Below, in pieces: positions 38,909 to 49,739 of a stretch of 64,000 bases of DNA. Each line of letters starts with the position of its first letter. The first letter of the stretch is position 1. Origin of the DNA: Winogradskyella sp. KYW1333. GTDB taxonomy: Bacteria > Bacteroidota > Bacteroidia > Flavobacteriales > Flavobacteriaceae. The position numbers and the translations under genes were made by a program. The notes under the pieces were generated by a model, which saw only the letters and a program-made list of their open reading frames with translations, was not told the DNA's origin and did no database searches. The stretch spans positions 92,705-156,704 of the forward strand of contig NZ_QPHL01000011.1 of assembly GCF_003335675.1 (NCBI RefSeq), read 5' to 3'.

Positions 38909-40447
38909 TTATTTGAGCATTTTTGTGAGTATACCAAGTACACTTCTGATAACAGTTGGACTAGATAAAACCTTAACAATTGGATTTTGTCTTGTACTTC
39001 TTCTACGAGAGGAAGAGGTTCTTCTTTTGCTTTCTGCTTTCTTAAGCGCCTCTTGTTCTTCCTTTGCTTTTTGTTTTGCTTCTTCTGCCTCTGCTTGCTC
39101 TATTTTTTTATTTAGCATTTCATAAGCACTATTGCGATCAATTTCTTCATTGTATTTTCTTGCTAATTTAGAAGCAGTGAGTAGACTACCTAACTCAGAT
39201 TCCGTCAAGATATCCATTCTACTCATTGGTGCTCGCATCATGGTTGCTGCCAATGGAGTTGGTTTTCCTTTTTCGTCTAAAGCAGAGACTAAAGCTTCAC
39301 CAATACCTAAAGAAGTTAAAACATCTGCCGTATCATAATATTCAGTATCTGGATAGTTTTGTGCAGTTAGCTTAATTGCCTTTCTGTCTTTGGCAGTGAA
39401 TGCGCGTAAGGCATGCTGCACCTTAAGCCCTAATTGGCCAAGTACAGCTTCTGGTACATCTGTTGGATTTTGAGTAACAAAATATAAACCAACACCTTTA
39501 CTTCTAATAAGCTTAACGATACTTTCTATCTGATTAAGTAGGGCATCTGAAGCTTCATTAAAGATAAGATGAGCTTCATCAATAAACATGATTAGTTCTG
39601 GTCTACCACTATCACCTTGTTCAGGGAATGTAGAGTATATTTCAGCTAATAAACTAAGCATAAACGTTGAAAACAACTTAGGCTTATCTTGTATATCGGT
39701 TAATCTTATAATATTTATATAACCACGACCATTTTCATCTACTCTTAATAAATCCTGAGTATCAAAAGAGGTTTCTCCAAAAAACAAATCACCACCTTGT
39801 TGCTCTAGTTCAATCAGTTTTCTTAAGATAGCTCCCGTTGATGCCGTTGAAATTCTACCATAAGCTTCTTGAAATTCTTTTTTACCCTCACCTGTAGAGT
39901 ATTGTAGTATTTTCTTGAAATCCTTAAGGTCTAAAAGTGGCAAATGGTTATCGTCACAATACTTAAAAATTACTGAGATAATACCAGCTTGGGTTTCTGT
40001 AACATCTAGAATTCTCGAAATTAATACAGGTCCAAACTCACTTATTGTTGCTCGTAATCTAACACCATTTTGTTCAGACAAGGTTAAGATCTCAACAGGA
40101 AATTCTTTTGCTTCAAAAGGAACTCCAATTTTTTCATGACGTTCATCAATTTTTGGATGACCAGGACTGGCTTTTGCCAATCCACTTAAATCACCTTTAA
40201 TATCCATTAATAAAACAGGTACACCTTTTTCAGATAAATTTTCAGCCAATACTTGTAGTGTCTTAGTTTTACCAGTTCCGGTAGCACCCGCTATAAGACC
40301 ATGCCTGTTCATGGTCTTTAAAGGAACATTTACATATGCATTAGTCATAGTTACACCTTCAAGCATTGCAGCACCAAGTGTTATATAGTCACCTTTAAAG
40401 GTGTTGCCTTTTGCAATGTCATTTCTGAATTTGTCTGATTTCGTCAT
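38909..40447 (-). CDS. HerA-like helicase / DUF853-type ATPase
   Basis: 512 residues. Walker A GATGTGKTKT (near 55), Walker B LIMFIDEAHLIF (near 285) and the arginine-containing FVTQNP stretch fit DUF853 ATPases of the HerA/FtsK class. A charged coiled coil (about 420-470) and an Arg/Ser-rich stretch precede the C-terminus. No NurA nuclease gene is adjacent, so a DNA end-resection role is not supported here. It heads the minus-strand run down to the VOC gene. Confidence 0.86.
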   Translation of the reverse strand: MTKSDKFRNDIAKGNTFKGDYITLGAAMLEGVTMTNAYVNVPLKTMNRHGLIAGATGTGKTKTLQVLAENLSEKGVPVLLMDIKGDLSGLAKASPGHPKIDERHEKIGVPFEAKEFPVEILTLSEQNGVRLRATISEFGPVLISRILDVTETQAGIISVIFKYCDDNHLPLLDLKDFKKILQYSTGEGKKEFQEAYGRISTASTGAILRKLIELEQQGGDLFFGETSFDTQDLLRVDENGRGYINIIRLTDIQDKPKLFSTFMLSLLAEIYSTFPEQGDSGRPELIMFIDEAHLIFNEASDALLNQIESIVKLIRSKGVGLYFVTQNPTDVPEAVLGQLGLKVQHALRAFTAKDRKAIKLTAQNYPDTEYYDTADVLTSLGIGEALVSALDEKGKPTPLAATMMRAPMSRMDILTESELGSLLTASKLARKYNEEIDRNSAYEMLNKKIEQAEAEEAKQKAKEEQEALKKAESKRRTSSSRRRSTRQNPIVKVLSSPTVIRSVLGILTKMLK

Positions 40448-40507
40448 GGATCACATATTTTGCATAAAAATAATGTAATTTTAATCAAGTATAAAACTCA
40501 ATTTGCT

Positions 40508-40952
40508 ATGAAAACCCAATACTCTTTTTTTATCATTTTTTTTAATTATTCATTCATCTTGTACCTCAAAAAATGGGGAAATAAAGTTTCATAAGTCGCA
40601 TGAGCCGAGCAGGGCAAATGTTTCTTACAGTGATGCTGTTGAAACTGATGATATGTTATTTCTAACCGGCCAAATAGGAAAAGATCATAAAAAAGGTGCG
40701 CTTGTGTTTGGTGGAATAGAAGCCGAAACCAAACAAGTCATTGAAAATATTGAGGATGTTTTAGAACATCATGGTTTATCATTAGACCATGTTGTAAAGT
40801 GTACAGTGATTCTCAAAGATATTAATGATTTCAAAGCCTTTAATTCTGTATACACTACTTATTTCACAAAGAAACCTGCCCGTACGACATTTGCAGCAGC
40901 AGGTTTAGCAGGTGGAGCTAGCATAGAAATCGATGTCATTGCTGCTAAATAA
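40508..40952 (+). pseudogene. RidA-family lipoprotein gene, frameshifted in a T8 run
   Basis: The body (40653-40952 and upstream in the same frame) encodes a RidA-like protein with LFLTGQIG, the GIEAETKQVIENI helix, the catalytic arginine in KPARTTFA and a C-terminal IEIDVIAAK. Upstream, an ATG at 40508 begins a signal peptide (MKTQYSFFIIF). A run of eight T at 40536-40543 puts it out of frame; with seven, the signal continues LIIHSSC, a lipobox, and joins the RidA part. RidA enzymes deaminate reactive enamines. It may be broken, phase-variable or a sequence error; alternatively an unexported start could be used inside the body. Confidence 0.75.
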
Positions 40953-41022
40953 GTCAATAGTTTTCAATCTATAGTCTCAGTATTCAGTTTTGCTAAAGGC
41001 TAAAATCTATCTACTAAATAAC

Positions 41023-41030
41023 TATCTTTG
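41023..41030 (+). promoter_or_regulatory. -7 promoter element just before queE
   Basis: TATCTTTG, followed by CC, ends six bases before the ATG at 41037, so the mRNA leader would be very short. Confidence 0.55.
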
Positions 41031-41036
41031 CCAACT

Positions 41037-41669
41037 ATGACGCGAAGAGAACAACAAGAATTAATTGATAAGGGGCTTTTGCTTCCTTTAATGGAAGAAT
41101 TCTATACCATCCAAGGCGAAGGCTATCATAAAGGAACTGCAGCATATTTTGTAAGAATAGGTGGTTGTGATGTAGGTTGCCATTGGTGCGATGTTAAAGA
41201 AAGTTGGTTGGCAGAATTACATCCACCAACAGAGACTTCTAAAATTGTCGAGAATGCGGTAAAATATAGCAATACCATCGTTGTAACTGGTGGAGAGCCT
41301 CTTACTTGGGATATGGGTCCTTTAACTGAGCAACTGAAGGCAAAAGGTGTTCAAACTCATATTGAAACTTCGGGTGCTTATAAACTCACTGGAGAGTGGG
41401 ATTGGATCTGTCTTTCGCCAAAGAAAAAAAAATTACCAACAGAAGAGATTTATAGTAAGGCACACGAACTTAAATGTATTATTTATAATAAAGACGATTT
41501 TAAATTTGCTGAAGAACAGGCGGCAAAGGTAAATCAGAACTGTATTTTGTATCTACAACCAGAGTGGAGTAAGCGCGAAAAGATGATGTCTCAAATTGTA
41601 GATTATGTTATGGCAAACCCAAAGTGGAAAGTGTCTCTTCAAACACATAAATATTTAAATATTCCATAA
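41037..41669 (+). CDS. queE: 7-carboxy-7-deazaguanine synthase
   Basis: 210 residues from the ATG at 41037; an in-frame TTG at 41028 overlaps the promoter element and is rejected. The radical-SAM cluster motif is CDVGCHWC, and FYTIQGEGYHKG and VVTGGEPL are typical of QueE. It makes the deazapurine core of queuosine. No other queuosine gene is in the window. Confidence 0.95.
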   Translation: MTRREQQELIDKGLLLPLMEEFYTIQGEGYHKGTAAYFVRIGGCDVGCHWCDVKESWLAELHPPTETSKIVENAVKYSNTIVVTGGEPLTWDMGPLTEQLKAKGVQTHIETSGAYKLTGEWDWICLSPKKKKLPTEEIYSKAHELKCIIYNKDDFKFAEEQAAKVNQNCILYLQPEWSKREKMMSQIVDYVMANPKWKVSLQTHKYLNIP

Positions 41670-41699
41670 AAAAAGCCTTGAGAAATCAAGGCTTTTTTT
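41668..41699. terminator. Bidirectional intrinsic terminator between queE and the DUF2911 gene
   Basis: GCCTTGA (41675-41681) and TCAAGGC (41686-41692) with a GAAA loop, flanked by seven A on one side and seven T on the other. Confidence 0.9.
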
Positions 41700-41714
41700 A
41701 TTTGAGTTTAATGT

Positions 41715-42260
41715 TTACTTAGTAAAAGGAACGGCTACTCTCACCTTGTCCCAACCTAGATGCATATGTACGCCATCATCAGACTTTTCAAAAGCAATAG
41801 AAAAAGCTTCTAAGGATTCGTCTGCCATAGAAACAGGTGCAGCTAAGCGTGCTACATCATTTTCTTGCTTGTAGAAATAACTTCCCCAAACATTCAAATC
41901 TGTGCTAATTATTGCCGTCCATTCTTTCTCACCTGGAATAACATAAAAAGTATAAGTACCAGCTTTAACCTTTGAATCGCCTAACATCATATCTGTATAT
42001 AAAGTTAATTCTGCGGCTTCGTTAGCACCAGTTCGCCAAACTTTACCAGCAGGTGCTAAATCATTCATACCACGACCTTTTAATTGTGGTCTACCGTAAG
42101 TGATTTTGATAAGCTTGTTAGATTCTTTGTAAGAGCTTGGAAAAGTTGCAGCGTCCATTGGACTTTTGTCAAGTGGTTTGAATTCTTGAGCTTCAGCATT
42201 AAATGATAATAGCATCATAAATGCAAATGCAATGGATGTAAATAGTCTTATAGTCTTCAT
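41715..42260 (-). CDS. DUF2911-family exported protein
   Basis: 181 residues with a signal peptide ending FNAEAQE. The pattern ITYGRPQLKGRG, KVWRTGANEAAELTLYTD, GTYTFYVIPGEKEWTAII and NVWGSYFYKQENDVARL marks DUF2911, a periplasmic family common in Bacteroidota with no known activity. Convergent with queE. Confidence 0.88.
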   Translation of the reverse strand: MKTIRLFTSIAFAFMMLLSFNAEAQEFKPLDKSPMDAATFPSSYKESNKLIKITYGRPQLKGRGMNDLAPAGKVWRTGANEAAELTLYTDMMLGDSKVKAGTYTFYVIPGEKEWTAIISTDLNVWGSYFYKQENDVARLAAPVSMADESLEAFSIAFEKSDDGVHMHLGWDKVRVAVPFTK

Positions 42261-42498
42261 AATTTAAGTTTGTTTATGTAGATGTTAAAATTAGAATTTA
42301 TAAAGTGCTTTTTGTCGTAATGAAATATTAAAATTTATACATTGACACTAATATAGTTTGTTTAATGGTATAGTACTTACATATTTATTAAAAAATTGTA
42401 TAATAAGTTTTTATTTATAATCAATATTAGATTATATATTTAATATATAAAACTTTCAACTCATATTTGCTTCATAATTAATAATAAAACGAAAAGTT

Positions 42499-44160
42499 AT
42501 GTGCGGAATAGTATGTGCGTTTGATATAAAGCAGAAAAGTGAAACCTTAAGACCACAGGTTTTAGAGATGGCAAAAACCATTCGTCATCGCGGACCAGAT
42601 TGGAGCGGTATATATAGTGATGATAAAGTAATTTTAGCACACGAGCGTTTAGCAATTGTAGATCCGGCTTCAGGTAAGCAACCATTATTTAGTGAGGATA
42701 AGAAACTTGTTTTAGCAGCAAATGGAGAAATCTATAACCATAGAGAGTTGCGTTTGCAATTTCCTGATTACAAATTTCAAACTGAAAGTGACTGTGAAGT
42801 TATCTTGGCGCTATATAAGGAAAAGGGTGTTGATTTTGTGGATGATATGAACGGGATCTTTGGATTTGCAATATATGATGTTGATAAAGATGAATATTTT
42901 GTAGCAAGGGATCATATGGGGATTATTCCTCTCTACATGGGTTGGGACAAGCATGGTACATTCTATGTTGCTTCAGAATTAAAAGCTCTTGAAAGCGTTT
43001 GTACCAAGATAGAATTGTTTCCTCCAGGACATTATTTAAGTAGTAAAGATGGTGAATTGGTACAATGGTACAAGCGCGATTGGGAAGATTACGAAGCAGT
43101 AAAAGACAATGAAACTAGTATTGCTGAGGTCAGACAAGCTTTAGAGGATGCCGTACACAGACAATTAATGAGTGATGTACCTTACGGCGTACTTTTATCG
43201 GGAGGATTAGACTCTTCAGTAACATCTGCCATTGCCAAAAAATATTCAGAACGTAGAATTGAGGCAGATGATAAAGAGAAAGCTTGGTGGCCACAGTTGC
43301 ACAGTTTTTCAGTAGGATTGAAAGGTTCACCAGATTTAGTTGCTGCTCAAAAAGTAGCTGACCATATCGGTACTGTGCATCACGAGATTCAATTTACAAT
43401 TCAAGAAGGGCTAGATGCCGTAAAGGATGTTATCTACCAATTAGAAACATATGATATTACAACCGTTAGGGCGAGTACACCAATGTACTTAATGGCAAGA
43501 GTTATCAAATCAATGGGAATTAAAATGGTATTGTCTGGAGAAGGAGCAGATGAATTATTTGGAGGCTATTTATACTTTCATAAAGCACCAAACGCTCAAG
43601 AGTTTCATGAAGAAACCACACGTAAATTGAGCAAGTTGCATATGTACGATTGTTTAAGGGCAAACAAGAGTTTGGCGGCTTGGGGAATTGAAGGACGCGT
43701 ACCATTTTTAGATAAAGAATTTATGGATGTTGCGATGCGCATTAACCCACAAGACAAAATGATTAATGGAGAACGTATGGAAAAATGGGTTGTACGTAAA
43801 GCGTTTGAAGACATGTTGCCAGAAAGCGTAGCATGGCGACAAAAAGAACAATTTAGTGATGGTGTTGGTTACAGCTGGATAGATACCCTTAAGGAAGTTG
43901 TTGATGCAGAAGTTAGTGATGAGCAGTTAGCAAATGCACACTTCCGTTATCCAATACAAACACCACAAAACAAGGAAGAGTACTACTACAGAACTATTTT
44001 TGAAAGTCATTTCCCTAGTGATGCGGCCGCTTTGAGTGTACCTCAAGAACCAAGTGTAGCTTGTAGTACAAAAATTGCATTAGAGTGGGATGAAGCCTTT
44101 AAAAATATGAACGATCCATCTGGTAGAGCAGTAGCAAAAGTGCATGAAGATGCATATTAA
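42499..44160 (+). CDS. asnB: Asparagine synthase B (glutamine-hydrolysing)
   Basis: 553 residues. Cysteine 2 (MCGIVCAFD) is the N-terminal nucleophile of the glutaminase domain, and SGGLDSS near 235 is the PP-loop of the synthetase domain. It makes asparagine from aspartate with glutamine nitrogen. A near-match promoter element CATATTTG lies at 42472-42479. A terminator follows the stop codon. Confidence 0.97.
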   Translation: MCGIVCAFDIKQKSETLRPQVLEMAKTIRHRGPDWSGIYSDDKVILAHERLAIVDPASGKQPLFSEDKKLVLAANGEIYNHRELRLQFPDYKFQTESDCEVILALYKEKGVDFVDDMNGIFGFAIYDVDKDEYFVARDHMGIIPLYMGWDKHGTFYVASELKALESVCTKIELFPPGHYLSSKDGELVQWYKRDWEDYEAVKDNETSIAEVRQALEDAVHRQLMSDVPYGVLLSGGLDSSVTSAIAKKYSERRIEADDKEKAWWPQLHSFSVGLKGSPDLVAAQKVADHIGTVHHEIQFTIQEGLDAVKDVIYQLETYDITTVRASTPMYLMARVIKSMGIKMVLSGEGADELFGGYLYFHKAPNAQEFHEETTRKLSKLHMYDCLRANKSLAAWGIEGRVPFLDKEFMDVAMRINPQDKMINGERMEKWVVRKAFEDMLPESVAWRQKEQFSDGVGYSWIDTLKEVVDAEVSDEQLANAHFRYPIQTPQNKEEYYYRTIFESHFPSDAAALSVPQEPSVACSTKIALEWDEAFKNMNDPSGRAVAKVHEDAY

Positions 44161-44188
44161 TTTGATTTTAAATACTATAAATAATTGA

Positions 44189-44213
44189 GGAGCATTTAAA
44201 TGCTCCTTTTTTT
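44189..44213 (+). terminator. Intrinsic terminator after asnB
   Basis: The palindrome GGAGCATTTAAATGCTCC (44189-44206) is followed by seven T. Confidence 0.85.
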
Positions 44214-44500
44214 GTAACAATTTTAGCTCATTTTTATACCTAGAGGTATTAATCATGAAATTCTAATTTAATTACCTGTTTACAAATTACCTGTAAGCAA
44301 TAATTAAATTCATACTAAAAATCCATATTAAGACCTCTAATCAATTTTTATTACTTTCATTTTTTCAAACAGAAAAAAATCAACACAAATCAAATTTAAG
44401 GCGCTTTTTAGCTATTTTAAGACACTTTTATGTTTTTAACAATTGTTGATAATTATTGCGTAAAGTGCATAAAAAGCTAATTTTTAGCTCTATTATTTTG

Positions 44501-44508
44501 TATCTTTG
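44501..44508 (+). promoter_or_regulatory. -7 promoter element of gyrB
   Basis: TATCTTTG matches the consensus, 74 bases before the ATG, leaving room for a leader that contains a hairpin. Confidence 0.55.
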
Positions 44509-44517
44509 ATAGTACTC

Positions 44518-44544
44518 AAAAGGGACGCTAAAAGCGTCTTTTTT
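44518..44544 (+). promoter_or_regulatory. Terminator-like hairpin in the gyrB leader (possible attenuator)
   Basis: GACGC (44524-44528) and GCGTC (44534-44538) around a TAAAA loop, extended by G-U and A-T pairs, then six T. It lies between the promoter element and the start codon. Confidence 0.5.
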
Positions 44545-44573
44545 AATGTATAGCAAAACAAAATATTGATTAA

Positions 44574-46520
<1,947 letters not shown>

Positions 46521-46550
46521 CAACAATAAATAACAAATTCTAAAAAAGGT

Positions 46551-46583
46551 AAAAAACCACACCATAATTAGTGTGGTTTTTTT
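46551..46583 (+). terminator. Intrinsic terminator after gyrB
   Basis: AAAAAACCACAC and GTGTGGTTTTTT arms around CATAATTA. Confidence 0.9.
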
Positions 46584-46768
46584 GTTTAACTCTAGTACAA
46601 AGAAGTTAAAATCTTAAAAATAATTTATTAAGAAATATGTAATTAAAAGAATACTTGTTAAATTCATACAATTAATAATTAAGGTGTTATTTTCCACCCC
46701 AAAATGTGGCATATTTAATTTGTATTTAAGCCATATTTATACAACTTAAATCAATTAAATCAATTAAA

Positions 46769-47494
46769 TTGATAAAGCAGGTATTAATCATTGTGCTAAT
46801 TAGTTTGAGTTTTTGCATAAATGCTCAGAATGAGGACTTAAGAGATGAGCGAAAAAATGAAATTGGACTTTCAGTTTCTGACTTGCTGAATGGTGCTTAT
46901 CAATTTCAATATGAACGTATGATAGGAGACCATATATCTGTTGGGCTTGGTATTGGTTTTAAAGGAGACAATGGTTTAATCAGGCTATCAGGTTTAGATA
47001 CGGATAAGATTCAAACTGGTGATCTTACATATTCTGGTTTTAAATTTGTGCCTGCTGTTCGTTATTACCTAAATAGCACAACAAAGTATAGTATGGATGG
47101 TTTCTATTTTGGTGCTTATACAAAATACTCAAACTATAAATCAGATCTTGATGGTTTGTATACCGATGATGCTGGTGATGATTTTATTGTAGAATTCGAT
47201 GCTGATATCTCAGTATTGTCTGTTGGATTTATGGCGGGTTATAAATGGGCCATATCAGACCGATTTTCGATTAATTTTTTAATTGTAGGGCCAGGAGCAG
47301 GTTTCCATAACTATGAAATTGAAAATAAAAGAGACCTACCAGATGAATTCTATGAAGATTTAAATAATGCTTTGGATCAGTACAGCTTATTCGATTTTAT
47401 TGATGCCGATTTTAAATTTTCTGAAGTTAAGGGTAAGACGACTTTCACCGCTCCGGCTTTTAGATACGGCATTACACTAGGCTATTCATTTTAA
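46769..47494 (+). CDS. Outer membrane beta-barrel protein, first copy of a duplicated pair
   Basis: 241 residues. The signal peptide (IIVLISLSFCINAQNE) is followed by alternating strands typical of an 8- to 10-strand barrel (YQFQYERM, ISVGLGIGF, FKFVPAVRYYL, FAYGITLGYSF-like end) with a terminal phenylalanine. I cannot name the family. The start is TTG at 46769: no ATG exists in frame, and upstream is a repeat of TCAATTAAA. A fragment of a second copy lies at 48280-48447. A lipoprotein gene follows after 23 bases. Confidence 0.75.
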   Translation: MIKQVLIIVLISLSFCINAQNEDLRDERKNEIGLSVSDLLNGAYQFQYERMIGDHISVGLGIGFKGDNGLIRLSGLDTDKIQTGDLTYSGFKFVPAVRYYLNSTTKYSMDGFYFGAYTKYSNYKSDLDGLYTDDAGDDFIVEFDADISVLSVGFMAGYKWAISDRFSINFLIVGPGAGFHNYEIENKRDLPDEFYEDLNNALDQYSLFDFIDADFKFSEVKGKTTFTAPAFRYGITLGYSF

Positions 47495-47517
47495 TCAAAA
47501 CCAATTAAATAACAATT

Positions 47518-48183
47518 ATGAAAAACAAATTGACATTACCATTTTTACTAGGAATATTATTTTTATTGAACTCTTGCTCTAGCGCAAAAGTTTTGAATAC
47601 TTGGAAAGCAGATGATATTGCAGAAGTAAAAGATAACAACATGCTTGTTGTCGCAAGAACAAATGATAATGCAGCACGCATTGTCTTTGAAAATGAAATT
47701 GTTGAACAACTGACCAAGAAAGGTTTAAAGGCTTCAGCAAGTTTTAATGTATTTCCAGATCTGAAACCTAACCAAGAATTAACAGAAGAAGAAAAGAAAA
47801 AAATTAAATCCATAATTCAAAATAAAGGGTATGATGCTGTAGTTCTTACCGTTATGAAAGAAAAACAAGAATTGGTTAAAACCGAAATTGAAGGAAGTCA
47901 CTATGCAGGTGGGACTTATTATGGGTATTATCCCAGATATTATGGAGGTTTTGCCAGATTTTATGTTAACCCAATGTCTTATACCACCTTAGGTAACTAT
48001 GTTGAAGAAACATCAACCACATATACTTCAGCAAATTATGTGCTTGAAACTTTGGTTTTTAATTTAGATAATGCGGCTGATAAGGAATTAGTAGCTGTAG
48101 TTACGACAAGACTTGAGGAGCCGGACAATGCTACAGAAGCAGCAAGTACATATGTAAAGGCTATTGCTAAAAGATTTAATTAA
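47518..48183 (+). CDS. Lipoprotein of DUF4136-like type, first copy
   Basis: 221 residues. Signal ends LLNSCSSAKVL. The core (VVARTNDNAARIVFENEIVEQL, GYDAVVLTVMKEKQ) alternates helices and strands like DUF4136 lipoproteins; a Tyr/Gly-rich loop (YYGYYPRYYGG) is in the middle and the end reads VLETLVFNL..ELVAVVTT. A paralogue at 49041-49733 shares all these parts. It is probably an outer membrane lipoprotein paired with the preceding barrel; function unknown. Confidence 0.75.
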   Translation: MKNKLTLPFLLGILFLLNSCSSAKVLNTWKADDIAEVKDNNMLVVARTNDNAARIVFENEIVEQLTKKGLKASASFNVFPDLKPNQELTEEEKKKIKSIIQNKGYDAVVLTVMKEKQELVKTEIEGSHYAGGTYYGYYPRYYGGFARFYVNPMSYTTLGNYVEETSTTYTSANYVLETLVFNLDNAADKELVAVVTTRLEEPDNATEAASTYVKAIAKRFN

Positions 48184-48202
48184 GCGTTTTATACAAGTCA
48201 GA

Positions 48203-48283
48203 ATGAATAATAGGCTCGAAAGCTCAAAAATGAAAGGGTATCATTGGTTATGTGCCATTATAGTTTTTTGTTATGTAAATTAG
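48203..48283 (+). pseudogene. Signal-peptide remnant of an exported protein
   Basis: A 26-codon frame starting ATG at 48203 encodes a signal peptide core YHWLCAIIVFCYVN and then stops (TAG at 48281). It runs into the fragment of a second barrel gene and so looks like the 5' end of a gene lost by deletion. Confidence 0.5.
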
Positions 48284-48447
48284 ATACTCTGCCGGATGAA
48301 TTTTTTGAAGATCTAAATGATGCTCTGGATAATATTAATGTATTTGATTTGGTGGATGCAGATTTTAATTTTAATGGAAGTAATAGTAAAAGTGTTTTTA
48401 ATACTATCGCCTTTAGATATGCTATAAGTTTAAAACTCAATTTTTAA
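48280..48447 (+). pseudogene. 3' fragment of a second copy of the outer membrane barrel gene
   Basis: The translation TLPDEFFEDLNDALDN..VFDLVDADFNF and its ending IAFRYAISLKLNF align with the last 55 or so residues of the barrel at 46769-47494 (LPDEFYEDLNNALDQ..LFDFIDADFKF, PAFRYGITLGYSF). No N-terminal part or start is present. Confidence 0.75.
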
Positions 48448-49002
48448 TAGATGAATCAGTTAATGGATTTAATGGAGGAGACCTTTTTGGCTTGGATATT
48501 AATTTAGTTTGGGATGGGAGGGATAATGTCTTTTACCCAACTGAAGGACATTACCAATATATTAAATTTATAGTTTTGTCTTTTCAACTTTCGAACTTGA
48601 CGTGAGATATTATAAAAAGTTAATGAAAAATCAAGTGTTGCATCTAATTTATATTTGAAAACCGTTGGCAGTAATGCACCATTTTATGAATTACCAGCAT
48701 TACGTGGTCAAAACAGAATGCGTGGCTATTTTATGGGCCGTTATCGCGATAGAAATTATGTGACTTTTTAATCAGAACTAAGACAGTAAATTTCACCAAA
48801 ATTTGGTTTTGTCGCATTTGCAGGATTTGGTGATGTAGGTAAGGAAATCACAGACCTCTCTATAATAGACATTAAATATAGTTTGGGTGGCGGATTACGT
48901 TATTTATTCAATAAAAAAGAAAATGTAAATCTAAGAATGGATATTGGTTTTGGAAGAGATGGAAATACAGGGATTTACTTTGGAATTAAGGAAGCATTTT
49001 AG
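48446..49002 (+). pseudogene. C-terminal fragment of a BamA/Omp85-type barrel gene, broken
   Basis: Joining frames gives the last third of a D15/Omp85 barrel: LDINLVWDGRDNVFYPTEGHY, ELDVRYYKKLMKNQV, APFYELPALRGQNRMRGYF then MGRYRD, FGFVAFAGFGDVG, YSLGGGLRYLF and a final YFGIKEAF. The RMRGY arginine motif of the family is intact. Lesions are at least two frameshifts (about 48590 and about 48635) and in-frame TAA stops at 48769-48771 and 48787-48789. The N-terminal POTRA region is absent. It is followed directly by the second lipoprotein copy. Confidence 0.85.
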
Positions 49003-49040
49003 TATCTATGAACAAATATTTAATAATTCAAAAAACAACT

Positions 49041-49733
49041 ATGAAATTAAAACAACTAAAGGAACTAGCTTTTGCTTTATTAATTGCAATTACATTACAA
49101 AATTGTGGTAGTACTAAAGTACTAAGTGCATGGAAAGCAGAAGAAAATGTAGTTAACAAATTCAAAGAAAAAAATGTTTTAGTTATTGCTAGGACGTCTA
49201 ATAATCAGGCAAGATTAGCATTTGAAATTGCTCTAACAGATGAGTTGAAGGCTCGAGGAATTAAGGCAACTCCGAGTTATACAAAGGCACCAAAAATTTA
49301 TCCTAATAAGGAAATATCGGAAGAGCGTGTTGCTTTTATAAAAGAAATTTTAGGTTATGAAGGGTTTAATGCTATTGTACTAACGGTAGTAAAAGATAAG
49401 CAACAGTCTATCCATACCTCTTCTAGCGGTATTTATGTTGGTGCAACGTATAGTAATTACTATCCTGGTTATTACGGTGGTTTTTACGATTACTTCTCGT
49501 ATCCTTATGCTTATGGTTCTTACTATAATTCTTTTGGTGGTTATATACCAACCTCTAGTTCAACTTATGTTAAAACAGATTATGTGTTAGAAACTGTGGT
49601 TTATAATTTAGACGAACCTGAAAGCAACCAATTAGTCGCTGTTGTTACAACAGAGATAAACGACCCGAAGGAAGCATATAAAACTGCGGATGCCTATGTA
49701 AAAGAAATAATGGCTAGTCTTAAAAAGCAATAA
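49041..49733 (+). CDS. Lipoprotein of DUF4136-like type, second copy
   Basis: About 230 residues from the ATG at 49041; the frame extends to an ATG at 49008, but 49041 gives the better lipoprotein signal (ending LQNCGSTKVL). It is a paralogue of 47518-48183: VLVIARTSNNQARLAFEIAL, GFNAIVLTVVKDKQQ and the VLETVVYNL..QLVAVVTT ending match. Its central loop is enlarged and rich in Tyr, Gly and Ser. The FGE-like gene follows six bases later and may be co-transcribed. Confidence 0.78.
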   Translation: MKLKQLKELAFALLIAITLQNCGSTKVLSAWKAEENVVNKFKEKNVLVIARTSNNQARLAFEIALTDELKARGIKATPSYTKAPKIYPNKEISEERVAFIKEILGYEGFNAIVLTVVKDKQQSIHTSSSGIYVGATYSNYYPGYYGGFYDYFSYPYAYGSYYNSFGGYIPTSSSTYVKTDYVLETVVYNLDEPESNQLVAVVTTEINDPKEAYKTADAYVKEIMASLKKQ

Positions 49734-49739
49734 TAATCC

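Noticed and set aside
38909..40447. HerA-like ATPase as part of a defence system
   Set aside because: No nuclease, Sir2 or other defence partner is adjacent; DUF853-type ATPases are widespread core genes.
48244..48447. A 67-codon frame as an intact small gene
   Set aside because: Its C-terminal 55 residues match the end of the neighbouring barrel; it lacks a signal and is a fragment.
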